DNA of 64,000 bases from Planctomycetaceae bacterium. Lineage in GTDB: Bacteria > Planctomycetota > Planctomycetia > Planctomycetales > Planctomycetaceae. Below are positions 44,283 to 54,949 of this stretch, piece by piece; the first letter of the stretch is position 1, and every line of letters begins with the position of its first letter. Position numbers and translations under genes: made by a program. The stretch is from positions 4,248,001 to 4,312,000 of the forward strand of contig CP051247.1 of the NCBI GenBank assembly GCA_017795105.1. The letters are read 5' to 3'. The notes under the pieces are model-generated. The model saw nothing but the letters and a program-made list of their open reading frames with translations. It was not told where the DNA came from and searched no databases.

Positions 44283-45326
44283 ATGAGTGTCGCTCACCCC
44301 CCTACAAGTTACGTGGACTCTACGTCCATTCCTTCCGAACCGCCCCGACAGATTCTGAAGGAAGAGCTTGGCCCGGAACAGAAGGCCGAGATCAAGACGC
44401 TGCACACCCAGAGTGGCAGTTCGATGCTCAGGCAGCAGGGGAACAATCTGATCATGTTCGCGCTGCTGGCGCTGAACGTGGTCCTCTGGCAGCAGGGAAT
44501 GTATCCGCTGCTGGTCGCGTCCTGGTTCGTGCTGGGACATTTCTTCCACACGAAACCGCTATCGCTGCACGACGCCAGCCACGGCACGCTCGATGCAAAT
44601 CGCCGGAAGAATACTGTCATGGGGCTGATGTGCGGCACCGCTTCGCTGGTCCCGCTCAGCGTTTACCGCCATGCCCACGCCTATCATCACGGTTATATGT
44701 CGACGGAACAAGATCCGGAGCTCTGGCCGTTCAACAAGCCGGGGACCTCTCGGCTGTTCCGAATGACTTGTGCGTTCTTCGAGATCTTCCTGGGCTGCAT
44801 TTACACGCCGCTGCTGTTCGTGCGGTCGTTGTTTACCTGCGGACGTCTCAAAAAGGACCTCAAACGGCGGATTCTCCTCGAGTACGGCCTGGTCCTGCTG
44901 GTCTGGGGCTCCCTGTTCACGGTGATTGGCCTTAACGGCTGGTGGATGGAATTTCTGATGGCCTTTGGTGTGCCTTACGCCATCGCGGGGATGTATCAGA
45001 CCCTGAACAAGTACACGGAACATATGGGCCTGCAGGGAGATACCGTTCTGGCCGGAACACGAACGGTGATTCCACGGACAGCTGTTCACAAGACGGTGTC
45101 CAATATGATGCAGCATGTCGATCATCACGGCACGCATCACCGGTTCGCGCGGATCCCGTTCTATGCCCTGCCCCGGGCCAGCGAGATCGTTTACGGCAGT
45201 CCGGACGATCGCAATCCGGTCTTCAGCACGTATCATGAAGCCTTCTTTGACATGATTCCAACGCTCTGGAATCCCAAAGTTGGTTCCCAGTGGCTGGAAT
45301 ATGAACGGCAGAACAAGGGCGAGTAG
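44283..45326 (+). CDS. Membrane fatty acid desaturase-family protein
   Basis: 347 residues from ATG 44283; a GTG at 44178 is also in frame but lies too close to the predicted transcript start. Three histidine boxes are clear: HDASHG, RHAHAYHHGY and QHVDHHGTHHR, with hydrophobic segments between them. These bind the di-iron centre that oxidises acyl chains or related lipids. The exact reaction (desaturation, hydroxylation or carotenoid oxidation) is not known. Confidence 0.75.
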   Translation: MSVAHPPTSYVDSTSIPSEPPRQILKEELGPEQKAEIKTLHTQSGSSMLRQQGNNLIMFALLALNVVLWQQGMYPLLVASWFVLGHFFHTKPLSLHDASHGTLDANRRKNTVMGLMCGTASLVPLSVYRHAHAYHHGYMSTEQDPELWPFNKPGTSRLFRMTCAFFEIFLGCIYTPLLFVRSLFTCGRLKKDLKRRILLEYGLVLLVWGSLFTVIGLNGWWMEFLMAFGVPYAIAGMYQTLNKYTEHMGLQGDTVLAGTRTVIPRTAVHKTVSNMMQHVDHHGTHHRFARIPFYALPRASEIVYGSPDDRNPVFSTYHEAFFDMIPTLWNPKVGSQWLEYERQNKGE

Positions 45327-45676
45327 TCGTCCTGGTCGGTCCGAGCTGTCGCGGGGATCGGTTCGCTTTGGGCCCGAAAAAGGGGGGGCGGGAGGCTGCC
45401 CGCCGGGCGTTTCGCGACAATTTGCCCCCGGGCGGCAATTGTTTCGGCGCACCGGATTCCATATGCTCTCCCGCTCGTGCCGGTTCACTGTGTATAATGA
45501 GCCGGTAGCCGCCGGAATGGCCTTTGCAGTGAAGAACGCCTGTTCCCGGCGCCGCGGCTGACACCGCGAATCAGCAGCGTCCCGGACTCTCCGGTATCTC
45601 GGCAGCGAGTCGACCGCCCTGCCTGGATGACTCTGCATTCATAGTTTTTCGCTCAGCTGAGCACTCGAGGAATTGA
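45327..45676. other. 350-bp gap before lepA
   Basis: No gene. G-rich hairpins lie at about 45375-45420. TATAAT at 45493-45498 is a good -10 box for lepA, but no clear -35 is at the right distance. GAGGAA lies 8 bases before the lepA ATG. Confidence 0.5.
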
Positions 45677-47518
<1,842 letters not shown>

Positions 47519-47549
47519 TCGGACCAGTGGTGAACAACTGATGTACTCG

Positions 47550-47581
47550 GTTGGCAAATTTACAATTTTTTGCTTGCCAAC
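47550..47581 (+). terminator. Hairpin after lepA
   Basis: GTTGGCAA/TTGCCAAC, 8 bp, with a T-rich loop containing TTTTTT; probable transcript end for lepA. Confidence 0.45.
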
Positions 47582-47756
47582 TTGACACGCGGTTGTTAAA
47601 CCATTCGGTGAGGATGATCGCCGGGGACTCTGGAAGAGTCTCTCAGCCTCGTCGACGGTCATTCTTCTCGACTTGCAATCGTCGCTGATTGACGAATGCA
47701 TCATCCAAGGTTGGATCCACTACTGTTACGAAAGTGGTTAGAGAAAGGATGCTCCA

Positions 47757-48524
47757 ATGCTAGTGCTTTCCCGTCGTGCCGATCAGCAGATCGTCTTCCC
47801 GAATCTCGACGTTCGCCTCACCGTTCTGCAGGTGAAAGGCAAGGTCGTTAAGCTCGGAATCGAAGCTCCCAAAGACGTGCCGATTCTTCGGCCCGAAACC
47901 TGTGAAGACTTCCAGTTCCCGTCCGGTGCCCGTCTCGAGCAGTCGTCGATCGACCGGCATCAGCTGCGGAACCACTTGAATGCTATCAATCTCGGCCTGC
48001 GACTGTTCCAGAAGCAGACTGAAGTTGGCCGCGGAGACGAAGCCGAGAAGACGATGCAGCGGGTCATCGAGGAGCTGCAGAAGCTCGATGTTGAAATCGG
48101 TCAGGCCAAGAGCAAAGTCAAATCGGCTGGCATCACCAATACCACGCGGCTGCTTGTCGTTGATGACGATGAGAATGAACGCACATTGCTTTCGGGTCTG
48201 CTGAAGATGCATGGCTTCGAAGTCAACACGGCTGCCAACGGGCTGGAAGCGATGGACTTCCTGTCTCATAACGAACTGCCGGACTACGTCCTGCTCGACA
48301 TGAAGATGCCGAAGGTTGATGGTCCGAGTGTTCTTCGGCAGATCCGGTCCGACGATCGCCTGGCAAACGTGACGATCTTCGCGGTGAGCGGCACCTCGCC
48401 TGATGATCTGGGGATCGAAGGCGGAATCGCCGGCTGGTTCCCGAAACCGCTCGATCCGGAACGCCTGATCAAAGCCATGACCAAAGGTCATCCGGCGGCA
48501 ACTTCGGCAACCGCTCTGATGTAA
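47757..48524 (+). CDS. CsrA-receiver fusion regulator
   Basis: 255 residues in three parts. Residues 1-50 are a CsrA-like RNA-binding domain (MLVLSRRADQQIVF, then KLGIEAPKDVPILRPE). Residues 65-115 are helical with HQLRNHLNAINLGLRLFQK, resembling the dimerisation helix of histidine kinases. Residues 130-245 are a response-regulator receiver with LLVVDDDENE (acidic pair), VLLDMKMPKVDG (phospho-Asp) and the C-terminal KPLD Lys. CsrA binds GGA motifs in mRNA leaders; receiver phosphorylation could switch this. A fusion of these domains is unusual. It is the last gene before cutA. Confidence 0.8.
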   Translation: MLVLSRRADQQIVFPNLDVRLTVLQVKGKVVKLGIEAPKDVPILRPETCEDFQFPSGARLEQSSIDRHQLRNHLNAINLGLRLFQKQTEVGRGDEAEKTMQRVIEELQKLDVEIGQAKSKVKSAGITNTTRLLVVDDDENERTLLSGLLKMHGFEVNTAANGLEAMDFLSHNELPDYVLLDMKMPKVDGPSVLRQIRSDDRLANVTIFAVSGTSPDDLGIEGGIAGWFPKPLDPERLIKAMTKGHPAATSATALM

Positions 48525-48632
48525 AGCGAATGTTCCGGGTACCGCTCGGGCTGACGGAACCCGGCCCTGATTGACGCTGTCGCACGTTCTGCCGATCGAC
48601 TCTCGCGGCGGTGGACCTCTTACGGAGATGCG

Positions 48633-48962
48633 ATGGCGACTACAAACTGTCAGTTGATCTACTGCACGACGTCTTCAGTCGATGAAGCGAAGCGGATTGG
48701 ACGCACGCTCGTGGAGGAGCACCACGCGGCGTGCGTTAACATCCTGCCGCAAATGCAGTCGATCTATCTCTGGCAGGACCAGATCGAAGAGAGTTCGGAA
48801 GCTGTTCTGCTTGTGAAAACCACGGCAGTGCATGCGGCGGCCACGATGAGCCGCATGAAGGAACTCCACAGTTACGACTGTCCGGCTCTGCTCTGCCTGG
48901 ATATCGAAGCCGGCGACGATGACTACCTGGCGTGGTTGCGGACGAACGTCAGGCATCCCTGA
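48633..48962 (+). CDS. cutA: CutA1-like protein
   Basis: 109 residues, the usual size. Family signature residues are present: CTTSSVDEAKRIGRTLVEE, ACVNILPQMQSIYLWQDQIEE and E-AVLLVKTT. CutA1 forms very stable trimers; a role in divalent-metal tolerance is reported but its mechanism is unclear. GGAGATG precedes the ATG. Confidence 0.9.
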   Translation: MATTNCQLIYCTTSSVDEAKRIGRTLVEEHHAACVNILPQMQSIYLWQDQIEESSEAVLLVKTTAVHAAATMSRMKELHSYDCPALLCLDIEAGDDDYLAWLRTNVRHP

Positions 48963-49133
48963 AGACAGGGTGTTAAGATGGGCGCCCGAGTTCGCGGACG
49001 ATTCTGAAATCGTCTCGACTTCTCATTTGCGGCTCGACCTTTGCAATCTATGATGAGCGACGGCGGAGGAGACTCCGTCACCCCGTCGAATCCATCAACG
49101 GCCCGCACGCCCTTTATGACGAAGGAAGTCCCC

Positions 49134-49616
49134 ATGAGTGAAACGAGCACCGTCAGCGTCGGCAAGTCCGCCCCGGCCTTCAATCTGAAAGCTTATCCGG
49201 AAGGCAAAATCAAACTGAGTCAGTTCAAGGGGGAGAAGAATGTCGTCCTGTACTTCTACCCGAAAGACGATACCCCCGGCTGCACGACCGAAGCCTGTTC
49301 GTTCCGCGACAATCTAAACACGTTCGACGACGCTGATACGGTCGTTCTCGGCATCAGCCCCGACTCCGTCGAATCACACGAGAAGTTCACCAATAAGTTC
49401 AGCCTGCCCTTCCCTCTGCTCGCGGATGAAGATCATGCGATTGCCGAGAAGTACGGCGTCTGGGTTGAAAAGAACAGTTTTGGGCAGAAGCGGATGGGCG
49501 TGCAGCGGTCCACGTTCCTGATCGATAAAAACGGCAAAATCGCTGCCATCTGGCCGAAAGTCAAAGTCGACGGTCACGTTGAAGAGGTCGCCGCGAAACT
49601 GGCCGAACTCGAATAG
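49134..49616 (+). CDS. bcp: Bcp-type thioredoxin-dependent peroxiredoxin
   Basis: 160 residues from ATG 49134; the earlier in-frame starts lack conserved sequence. The active site is YFYPKDDTPGCTTEACSFRD, with the peroxidatic Cys in TPGCT and a second Cys five residues later, as in atypical 2-Cys Bcp. GVQRSTFLIDKNGKI is conserved. It reduces H2O2 and organic peroxides with thioredoxin. AAGGAAG precedes the ATG and a strong terminator follows. Confidence 0.95.
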   Translation: MSETSTVSVGKSAPAFNLKAYPEGKIKLSQFKGEKNVVLYFYPKDDTPGCTTEACSFRDNLNTFDDADTVVLGISPDSVESHEKFTNKFSLPFPLLADEDHAIAEKYGVWVEKNSFGQKRMGVQRSTFLIDKNGKIAAIWPKVKVDGHVEEVAAKLAELE

Positions 49617-49634
49617 CATCAAAACGGGTTGATC

Positions 49635-49666
49635 AAAAGCCGCATGTCTTCGGACGTGCGGCTTTT
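49635..49666 (+). terminator. Terminator after peroxiredoxin gene
   Basis: AAAAGCCGCATGTC, loop TTCG, GACGTGCGGCTTTT, one G-U pair, followed by CCTTTC; an excellent rho-independent terminator. Confidence 0.85.
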
Positions 49667-49762
49667 CCTTTCGATTAGGGATATTCCCCGGTCTCCCGAG
49701 TTGACTCCCGACATTCGTGACCTAGGTTTCAGCGAGGGAAAAATCCTAGCGAAAGTTCAGAC

Positions 49763-49951
49763 GTGAAAGCGCTCATCAACCAGATCCGGTCCTTTCTCAG
49801 GAACGACGACGGCCCCACGGCTGTGGAATACGCCGTGATGCTGGCGGCCATTTTGATGGTTCTCATCGGCACGGTGCGTCAGATCGGTTCTGCCAGCGAT
49901 GGCCTCTGGACCAACAACAATCAGAAGATGGAAGACGCGGGCATGAAGTAA
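49763..49951 (+). CDS. Flp/Fap-type IVb pilin
   Basis: 62 residues from a GTG start. GPTAVEYAVMLAAILMVLIG has the G-x-TAVEY cleavage/assembly motif of Flp pilins followed by the hydrophobic helix. Flp pilins form tight-adherence fibres exported by the Tad system. No Tad genes are adjacent, so this copy is isolated. No good ribosome-binding site is seen. Confidence 0.85.
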   Translation: MKALINQIRSFLRNDDGPTAVEYAVMLAAILMVLIGTVRQIGSASDGLWTNNNQKMEDAGMK

Positions 49952-49969
49952 GCCTGCCGGCCACTTCGG

Positions 49970-50650
49970 CTACTGCACCAGCCTCACGCTTGGCCAGAGG
50001 CTCGGATCGTGCGAGACCGGGAACTTCTCCCCGACCCCGAACTGCAGCGTGCCGAACTCTTCGTCGTGCAGACGATAGTAGAATCCCAGCGACGGAACGT
50101 TCTCTGGATCAAACCCTTCGAGCACTGATCCCGGAATCCAGCAGCTGATCTGATACCCGGCTTTCGACCGACTGCTTACCGTCGGCAACTCATCCGGTGA
50201 GGCGAGGTCGGTTTTCTCATTCACGCCCGGCAGGTCGATTTCCACGGCTGCGGCCGGCTGATCACGCTTGAGCCGCAATGCGGGCGGGATGACCACGAAT
50301 TGGTGGCAGAAGCGGCTCGCCCGGTGGACTGTCTTCATGTCGCGGGTGTCGATGAAGAACTCGAAATGCTCCCCCGTCGCCGGCTCGGAAATCGTCTGGG
50401 GGCGAGCGGGTTGCTTCTTCCCGGTTACCTCGATCTGCAGGCCGATGCCGCGGGAATTCCAGGCCATTCGCACGCTCAGCGGGCTCGCCTCTTCCCCGGG
50501 CAGAAAGGTCAGCTCGGGAAGAGGCGAGGCGAATTCCGGATGCTGCCCTTTCTTAATGGCGGCGTCGATCCCCTCATCGAAGGGGATGTCGCAGGTCGCC
50601 TGAAAGTAGAATTCAGCGGGAATTAACAGATTGGGAGAGTGTTCTGCCAT
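49970..50650 (-). CDS. Carbohydrate-binding module 9 / DOMON-like protein
   Basis: 226 residues, no obvious signal peptide. A beta-sandwich pattern is seen with VRMAWNSRGIGLQIEV, GEHFEFFIDTRDMK, ASRFCHQFVVIP, GYQISCWIPGSVLEG and LGFYYRLHDEEFG. This matches the CBM9-like (PF06452) domain of sugar-binding extracellular proteins. In planctomycetes single-domain cytosolic copies are common; the ligand is unknown. Confidence 0.65.
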   Translation of the reverse strand: MAEHSPNLLIPAEFYFQATCDIPFDEGIDAAIKKGQHPEFASPLPELTFLPGEEASPLSVRMAWNSRGIGLQIEVTGKKQPARPQTISEPATGEHFEFFIDTRDMKTVHRASRFCHQFVVIPPALRLKRDQPAAAVEIDLPGVNEKTDLASPDELPTVSSRSKAGYQISCWIPGSVLEGFDPENVPSLGFYYRLHDEEFGTLQFGVGEKFPVSHDPSLWPSVRLVQ

Positions 50651-51096
50651 GATCAGGCGGTCTGCCTCGTTGGGAGAATCAGTCGGTCAAACAGGGGACT
50701 GCTACGATTCTAGAACGTTCCGCGTCGCTGGAAAACACCCGGCAACAAAATGCCGTCCGGACCACCGTACGCCAACGAAATGCCCCCGAAACGGTGGCCT
50801 TTGGGGCAATTATGAGAAGCCTGCGAATCATTTCGGGGTGATATTGCTTATTTTGTAGACTCTACTTATCCTACACGCTCATTTGAGAGCCACTCATTGA
50901 GGCTCCGCCCGGTGCCGTCTGCCTGGCAGATGCGCGTTGAAACACTTGGATTTCGCCCCTTCGAATCGCGATCCGTACCGTTCCACAGACACGCCCTTCA
51001 CCAGACAAATGACCAAAGCCCATGGATGAAGCGATTAGCTCGGCTGCGAAGATTCCACGACTTTCCTCGACGATTACTCGACGCACCTGTTCACTG
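50651..51096. other. 446-bp gap upstream of fabH
   Basis: No gene recognised; short frames here lack ribosome-binding sites and conserved patterns. A weak promoter-like TTGCTT-16-TTATCC lies near 50849 for the downstream fabH gene. Confidence 0.4.
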
Positions 51097-52074
51097 ATGG
51101 GAGTGCAGATTGTCGGAACCGGCTCGTATGTCCCGCCGAATGTCGTAACGAATCTGCAGCTCCAGGATCAGTGCCCCGGTTGCGATCCCGACTGGATCGA
51201 ACAGCGGACCGGCATCAAAGAACGTCGGATTGCCGGCCCGGATGAATCGACCTGCGATCTTTCGGTTGCCGCCGCTCAAAAGGCGATGGCTCAGGCTGGC
51301 GTCTACGCGAAAGATATCGACCTGCTGGTCGTCGGCACGTTTACGCCGGATTATCACTGTCCTTCAACGGCCTGTCTGGTGCAGGATCGATTAACGCTCG
51401 ATGCTCCCGCGTTCGATGTCTCGGCCGCCTGTTCCGGCTTCATGTACGCGGTCACCACGGCTGCACAGTATGTCGCGACCGGAAACTCGAAGCTGGCCCT
51501 GGTCATTGGAGCCGACTGCAACTCGCGGATCGTCAATCAGACCGACCGCACGATTGCTCCGCTCTTCGGCGATGGAGCCGGTGCCGTTCTGCTCGCACCG
51601 GGCACGATGGAACAGGGATTCAAATCGTATCAGCTGGCTGCGGATGGAAGCGGTTGTGCGATGCTCGATCGTCCAGCCGGTGGGGCCAAGAAGCCTGTCG
51701 ATGCGCTGGCGATTGAAGCGGGCGAACATTTCCTCCGCATGGATGGACGCAACGTCTTCAAGTGGGCCGTGCGAACCGTCGCCGAATCGATCGACGTCGT
51801 GCTCGAATCGGCTCAAATGACGATTCACGATATCTCGCTGCTCGTGCTGCATCAGGCCAATCAGCGAATCATCGATGCGGTTGCCACGAAACTCGGGATC
51901 AGCCCGGATCGCATCTTCAACAACGTGCAGAAGTACGGAAACACCTCGGCGGCATCGATCCCACTTGTGCTGGATGAAGCCAATTCGCTCGGCATGATCG
52001 AACGGGGCGATACGATTCTGATGTGCGGCTTCGGAGCCGGCCTCACCTGGGGCACATCGCTCTTCGTGTGGTAA
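51097..52074 (+). CDS. fabH: 3-oxoacyl-ACP synthase III (KAS III)
   Basis: 325 residues from ATG 51097. Catalytic Cys in VSAACSGFMYAV, His in LLVLHQANQRI and Asn in KYGNTSAASIP form the KAS III triad; the C-terminal GFGAGLTWG is standard. It starts fatty acid chains from acetyl-CoA and malonyl-ACP. The nearest fab genes are outside the window, so this may be one of several copies. Confidence 0.93.
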   Translation: MGVQIVGTGSYVPPNVVTNLQLQDQCPGCDPDWIEQRTGIKERRIAGPDESTCDLSVAAAQKAMAQAGVYAKDIDLLVVGTFTPDYHCPSTACLVQDRLTLDAPAFDVSAACSGFMYAVTTAAQYVATGNSKLALVIGADCNSRIVNQTDRTIAPLFGDGAGAVLLAPGTMEQGFKSYQLAADGSGCAMLDRPAGGAKKPVDALAIEAGEHFLRMDGRNVFKWAVRTVAESIDVVLESAQMTIHDISLLVLHQANQRIIDAVATKLGISPDRIFNNVQKYGNTSAASIPLVLDEANSLGMIERGDTILMCGFGAGLTWGTSLFVW

Positions 52075-52081
52075 GCCGAAG

Positions 52082-52441
52082 CTAGTCCGCTTCGTCGTTC
52101 TCAACAAACGCCTTCAGGCTGGCCAGGGCGTGATCCCATTGCCGTGAGATTCGGTCGAGAGCCTGACGCGCCTCATCGAGCGCTTCCGGTTCCAGCTGGA
52201 AGAGGTTCTCGCGGCCCTGTCGCACGCCCCGAACCAGTCCCGCTGTTTGCAGGACGAGCAGATGCCGCGTAATCGCCTGGCGTGTGAGGGGCGAATCCTC
52301 AGCGAGCCGCGATATCGACAGAGAGCGACCTTCGCTGAGTTTCGCCAGCAGCTTCAATCGTGTTTCGTCTCCAAGAGCCGCGAAGATGGCGGCTTGTTGG
52401 CGATCGGAATCTCGGGCAGATTTACGGCGACTCGATGACAT
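52082..52441 (-). CDS. ArsR-family transcriptional regulator
   Basis: 119 residues. The winged helix (IFAALGDETRLKLLAKLSEG, SISRLAEDSPLTRQAITRHLLVLQTAGL) is typical; no metal-binding Cys pair is present, so it belongs to the non-metal branch that occurs with SRPBCC proteins. It overlaps the preceding SRPBCC gene by 20 bp and is co-transcribed with it. Confidence 0.85.
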   Translation of the reverse strand: MSSSRRKSARDSDRQQAAIFAALGDETRLKLLAKLSEGRSLSISRLAEDSPLTRQAITRHLLVLQTAGLVRGVRQGRENLFQLEPEALDEARQALDRISRQWDHALASLKAFVENDEAD

Positions 52442-52892
52442 ACTTTTCGATGTTCTTGACCTGTTCGGTCCAGCCCCCTTCGTTCATGCGAAACGCTTCA
52501 TCTCGCCGGGCAGCGGGAATCTTGTCGAATCCCGACTCGATGACCGTCAGACGCGTGCCGGTGGGTATCGCGTCGAGGGTGAACTCCACCAGCGTCTGCT
52601 CTTCGTGAGAATAATCGACGGCCGGATCGACGGCAAAAGGATGCCAGAAGAATGAAAACCGCTCTTCCGGCTTCATCTCGTTGACCGTGACTTCCATGAC
52701 GACATGCTCGTAGCCGGGATACGTGATGTTCCCCCGCGTCATCTCGCCTGTTCGAAACGGCAACTCAAGATTGACTCCGAACCATTGTCCGAATTCCCGG
52801 TGGTCCGTCAACGCCCGCCAGACCCGCGAGATCGACGCCTGAAGGTCAACCTGCTTCTCAATACGATCGGTACTCGACGCCGCCATTGCCAT
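52422..52892 (-). CDS. SRPBCC/AHSA1-like domain protein
   Basis: 156 residues from ATG 52892 (in-frame ATG six bases later). IEKQVDLQASISRVWRALTDHREFGQWFGV, then FSFFWHPF and LTVIESGF, are the AHSA1 (Aha1 C-terminal) pattern. Such proteins have a lipid- or small-molecule-binding pocket. Pairing with ArsR regulators is common, perhaps as a ligand sensor or detoxification protein. Confidence 0.8.
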   Translation of the reverse strand: MAMAASSTDRIEKQVDLQASISRVWRALTDHREFGQWFGVNLELPFRTGEMTRGNITYPGYEHVVMEVTVNEMKPEERFSFFWHPFAVDPAVDYSHEEQTLVEFTLDAIPTGTRLTVIESGFDKIPAARRDEAFRMNEGGWTEQVKNIEKYVIESP

Positions 52893-52977
52893 GCTCCTTA
52901 TGAAGATGATGTGCAACTTTTGTGTTGCATTTTAGCTTCGCAGTGAACAGGTGGCAAGAGAAGATTGTTCGACGTGG

Positions 52978-54432
52978 TCAGCGAGTCGAAGAAATGTCGT
53001 CCGCGTTTCGCTGCTGGCTCACCCGGAGTGAGCGGAAGTAGGCCAGCTTTTCGAGAAATCGTTCGCGATCGAGTTCGTCGATTCGATCGAGCGTGAGGGC
53101 GAACTGAATGCGGGCAATCGCCGCGGCTTCCTCGCCGGCGTCCCACAACGCGAGAGCATACTGATACTGCACGACAGGCAGTTCTGGGGAGACCTGAACC
53201 GCTCGATGCCACAGGGCGAGATCGTTCCGCCACACGGGGAGATGTTGAATGGAAAGCACTGAATAGCAAAAGACGACCGTTCCGGCGATGCGGGCCGTGG
53301 CCGGGAACGACAGCGGCTGCAGGCGACAGCGTTGTTGAATTATCCGCCAGAGCGACTCGACTCCCGCGATTACAACGGCGAAAAACGGCACGCTGCTCAG
53401 ATAGAGATAGCGATCGTTCATCAGCGTGGTGAGCGGAAAGAGGTTGAGGACTGGCACGAGGAAGGCCAGAGCCGTCGCAGCCGCAAACAACACGAGCGGT
53501 TGTCGCGTACGCTGTCTCCAGAGCCAGACGCCGAGCACGATCCAGCTGAGGCTGCAGAGGATTGTCAGAACGGTCATGCCTTCAATCGGCGGATCGTAGA
53601 GAATCGCCAGGTCGGTCGGCCAGAACATCATGCCGACATACTTCCAGAGGAGCACGGAGTCGAGGCCGAGAATCTCCAGCTTGCTCAACCCGAGGTGATG
53701 TCGGATTCCGCCCGTCTGTGAGTTCTGCGAACCAGCCGTGAGGACGACAAACCAGACGGCGAGTAGACCGGGGATGAACTGCCGTGAGAGGGAATCCGAG
53801 AACGATTTCCGCCGCACGATCCAGTCGTAAACGAACACGATCCCGGGCACCACAACCGCCAGAGCCTTGCTGAACAGCGCCAGCAGGAAGAACAGCATTC
53901 CCAGATACTCGTCACGCTGCGTGCGATCCTGCCTCAGCCAGTAGAGCAGTGAGAGCAGTATGAAGAGCGAGGACAGCAGTCCTTTTCGAGCGGAGATCCA
54001 GACGACCGATTCAATCTGCACGGGATGGACGGCAAACAACAGCGCCACGACGAGCGAGAAGACATGCCGCCCGGTAAGTTGTCGCACGAGCAGGAACACC
54101 AGCACGGCGTTGGCAGCGTGCAGCACGATGTTCGTCAGGTGATAGCCGCCGGACCAGGTCTGCCAGAGTGAGAAGTCGATCAGGTAGGAGAAGATCGTCA
54201 GCGGAGCGAAGTTCCGCGTGACCGTTTGCGTGCAGATGCCGTACAGATTCTCCAGCGACCAGCTTTGAATGAGCGGGTTGCGGTGAACGTACCACGGGTC
54301 ATCCCAGTTCACGAAGCCGTACGTGACCGAGATGCCAAACACGGCCGCCACCATGCCGACAATCAGCAGAATCGCCCGCCGGGTATGCCGGGGCCAGTCG
54401 ATCGATGAGGTTGCCGTGTCTGCTGTCACCAT
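52978..54432 (-). CDS. TMTC-like polytopic membrane glycosyltransferase
   Basis: 484 residues with about 10 hydrophobic helices. The luminal/periplasmic loop motif FVNWDDPWYVHRNPLI carries the GT-C type Asp pair, followed by NFAPLTIFSYLIDFSLW, YHLTNIVLHAANAVLVFLL and the TMTC signature LLFAVHPVQIESVVW. Residues 420-470 are TPR-like. Members transfer sugar from lipid carriers to proteins; the acceptor here is unknown. Confidence 0.75.
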   Translation of the reverse strand: MVTADTATSSIDWPRHTRRAILLIVGMVAAVFGISVTYGFVNWDDPWYVHRNPLIQSWSLENLYGICTQTVTRNFAPLTIFSYLIDFSLWQTWSGGYHLTNIVLHAANAVLVFLLVRQLTGRHVFSLVVALLFAVHPVQIESVVWISARKGLLSSLFILLSLLYWLRQDRTQRDEYLGMLFFLLALFSKALAVVVPGIVFVYDWIVRRKSFSDSLSRQFIPGLLAVWFVVLTAGSQNSQTGGIRHHLGLSKLEILGLDSVLLWKYVGMMFWPTDLAILYDPPIEGMTVLTILCSLSWIVLGVWLWRQRTRQPLVLFAAATALAFLVPVLNLFPLTTLMNDRYLYLSSVPFFAVVIAGVESLWRIIQQRCRLQPLSFPATARIAGTVVFCYSVLSIQHLPVWRNDLALWHRAVQVSPELPVVQYQYALALWDAGEEAAAIARIQFALTLDRIDELDRERFLEKLAYFRSLRVSQQRNADDISSTR

Positions 54433-54949
54433 TGCCGCTCCGTGTTCGTAGGGAATGTGGAGTACACAAACCTAGCTCGGAAACGGAGCAGAACGCCCAG
54501 CTCATGATGCGGAAACGCAACAACGCCGCCGGCATAAGCGGTGCAATCGGAAAGAGTGGTCCGTCAGGATAAAACGACGACCGTTTGAGAACGCCACTCA
54601 CGTATCCAACAACGTGGCACGGACATTCCTCAATAGTTGCCAACGTTGTGGGAATGTTCCCCTGTGTCACCGGCAGGCGTGGGCGAAGTGGGATTTGACG
54701 TCTAATCAAGACTTGGTTTAGTCATGTCAAATACCAGTAGATTGCTGTCAGCCCAACCACGTCGCAGTTGCATTCTCCCACGGCTTCGCCGCCCTGATAG
54801 CACAGCTATCACGGCCACCCGTGAGGTCTTCGTCTACAACGACTTCCACAATTAGGCAACTACTGGTTCGTGCCTGTGCATCATCCGACGCCAACTGCTG
54901 ACCGATGCCCCCACTTCCGCAGGAGTGGGAGGTGACGGCCCTATACCAA
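54433..54949. other. 517-bp gap with a hairpin near the SNF2 3' end
   Basis: No gene recognised. CCCACTTCC/GGAGTGGG (54910-54929), with one bulged base, lies 21 bp beyond the SNF2 stop and may end that transcript. A weak transposase-like C-terminus (REVFVYNDF) at about 54818-54855 could not be supported. Confidence 0.4.

Noticed and set aside
54818..54855. Transposase C-terminal remnant
   Set aside because: Only about a dozen residues suggest it and no inverted repeat flanks it.
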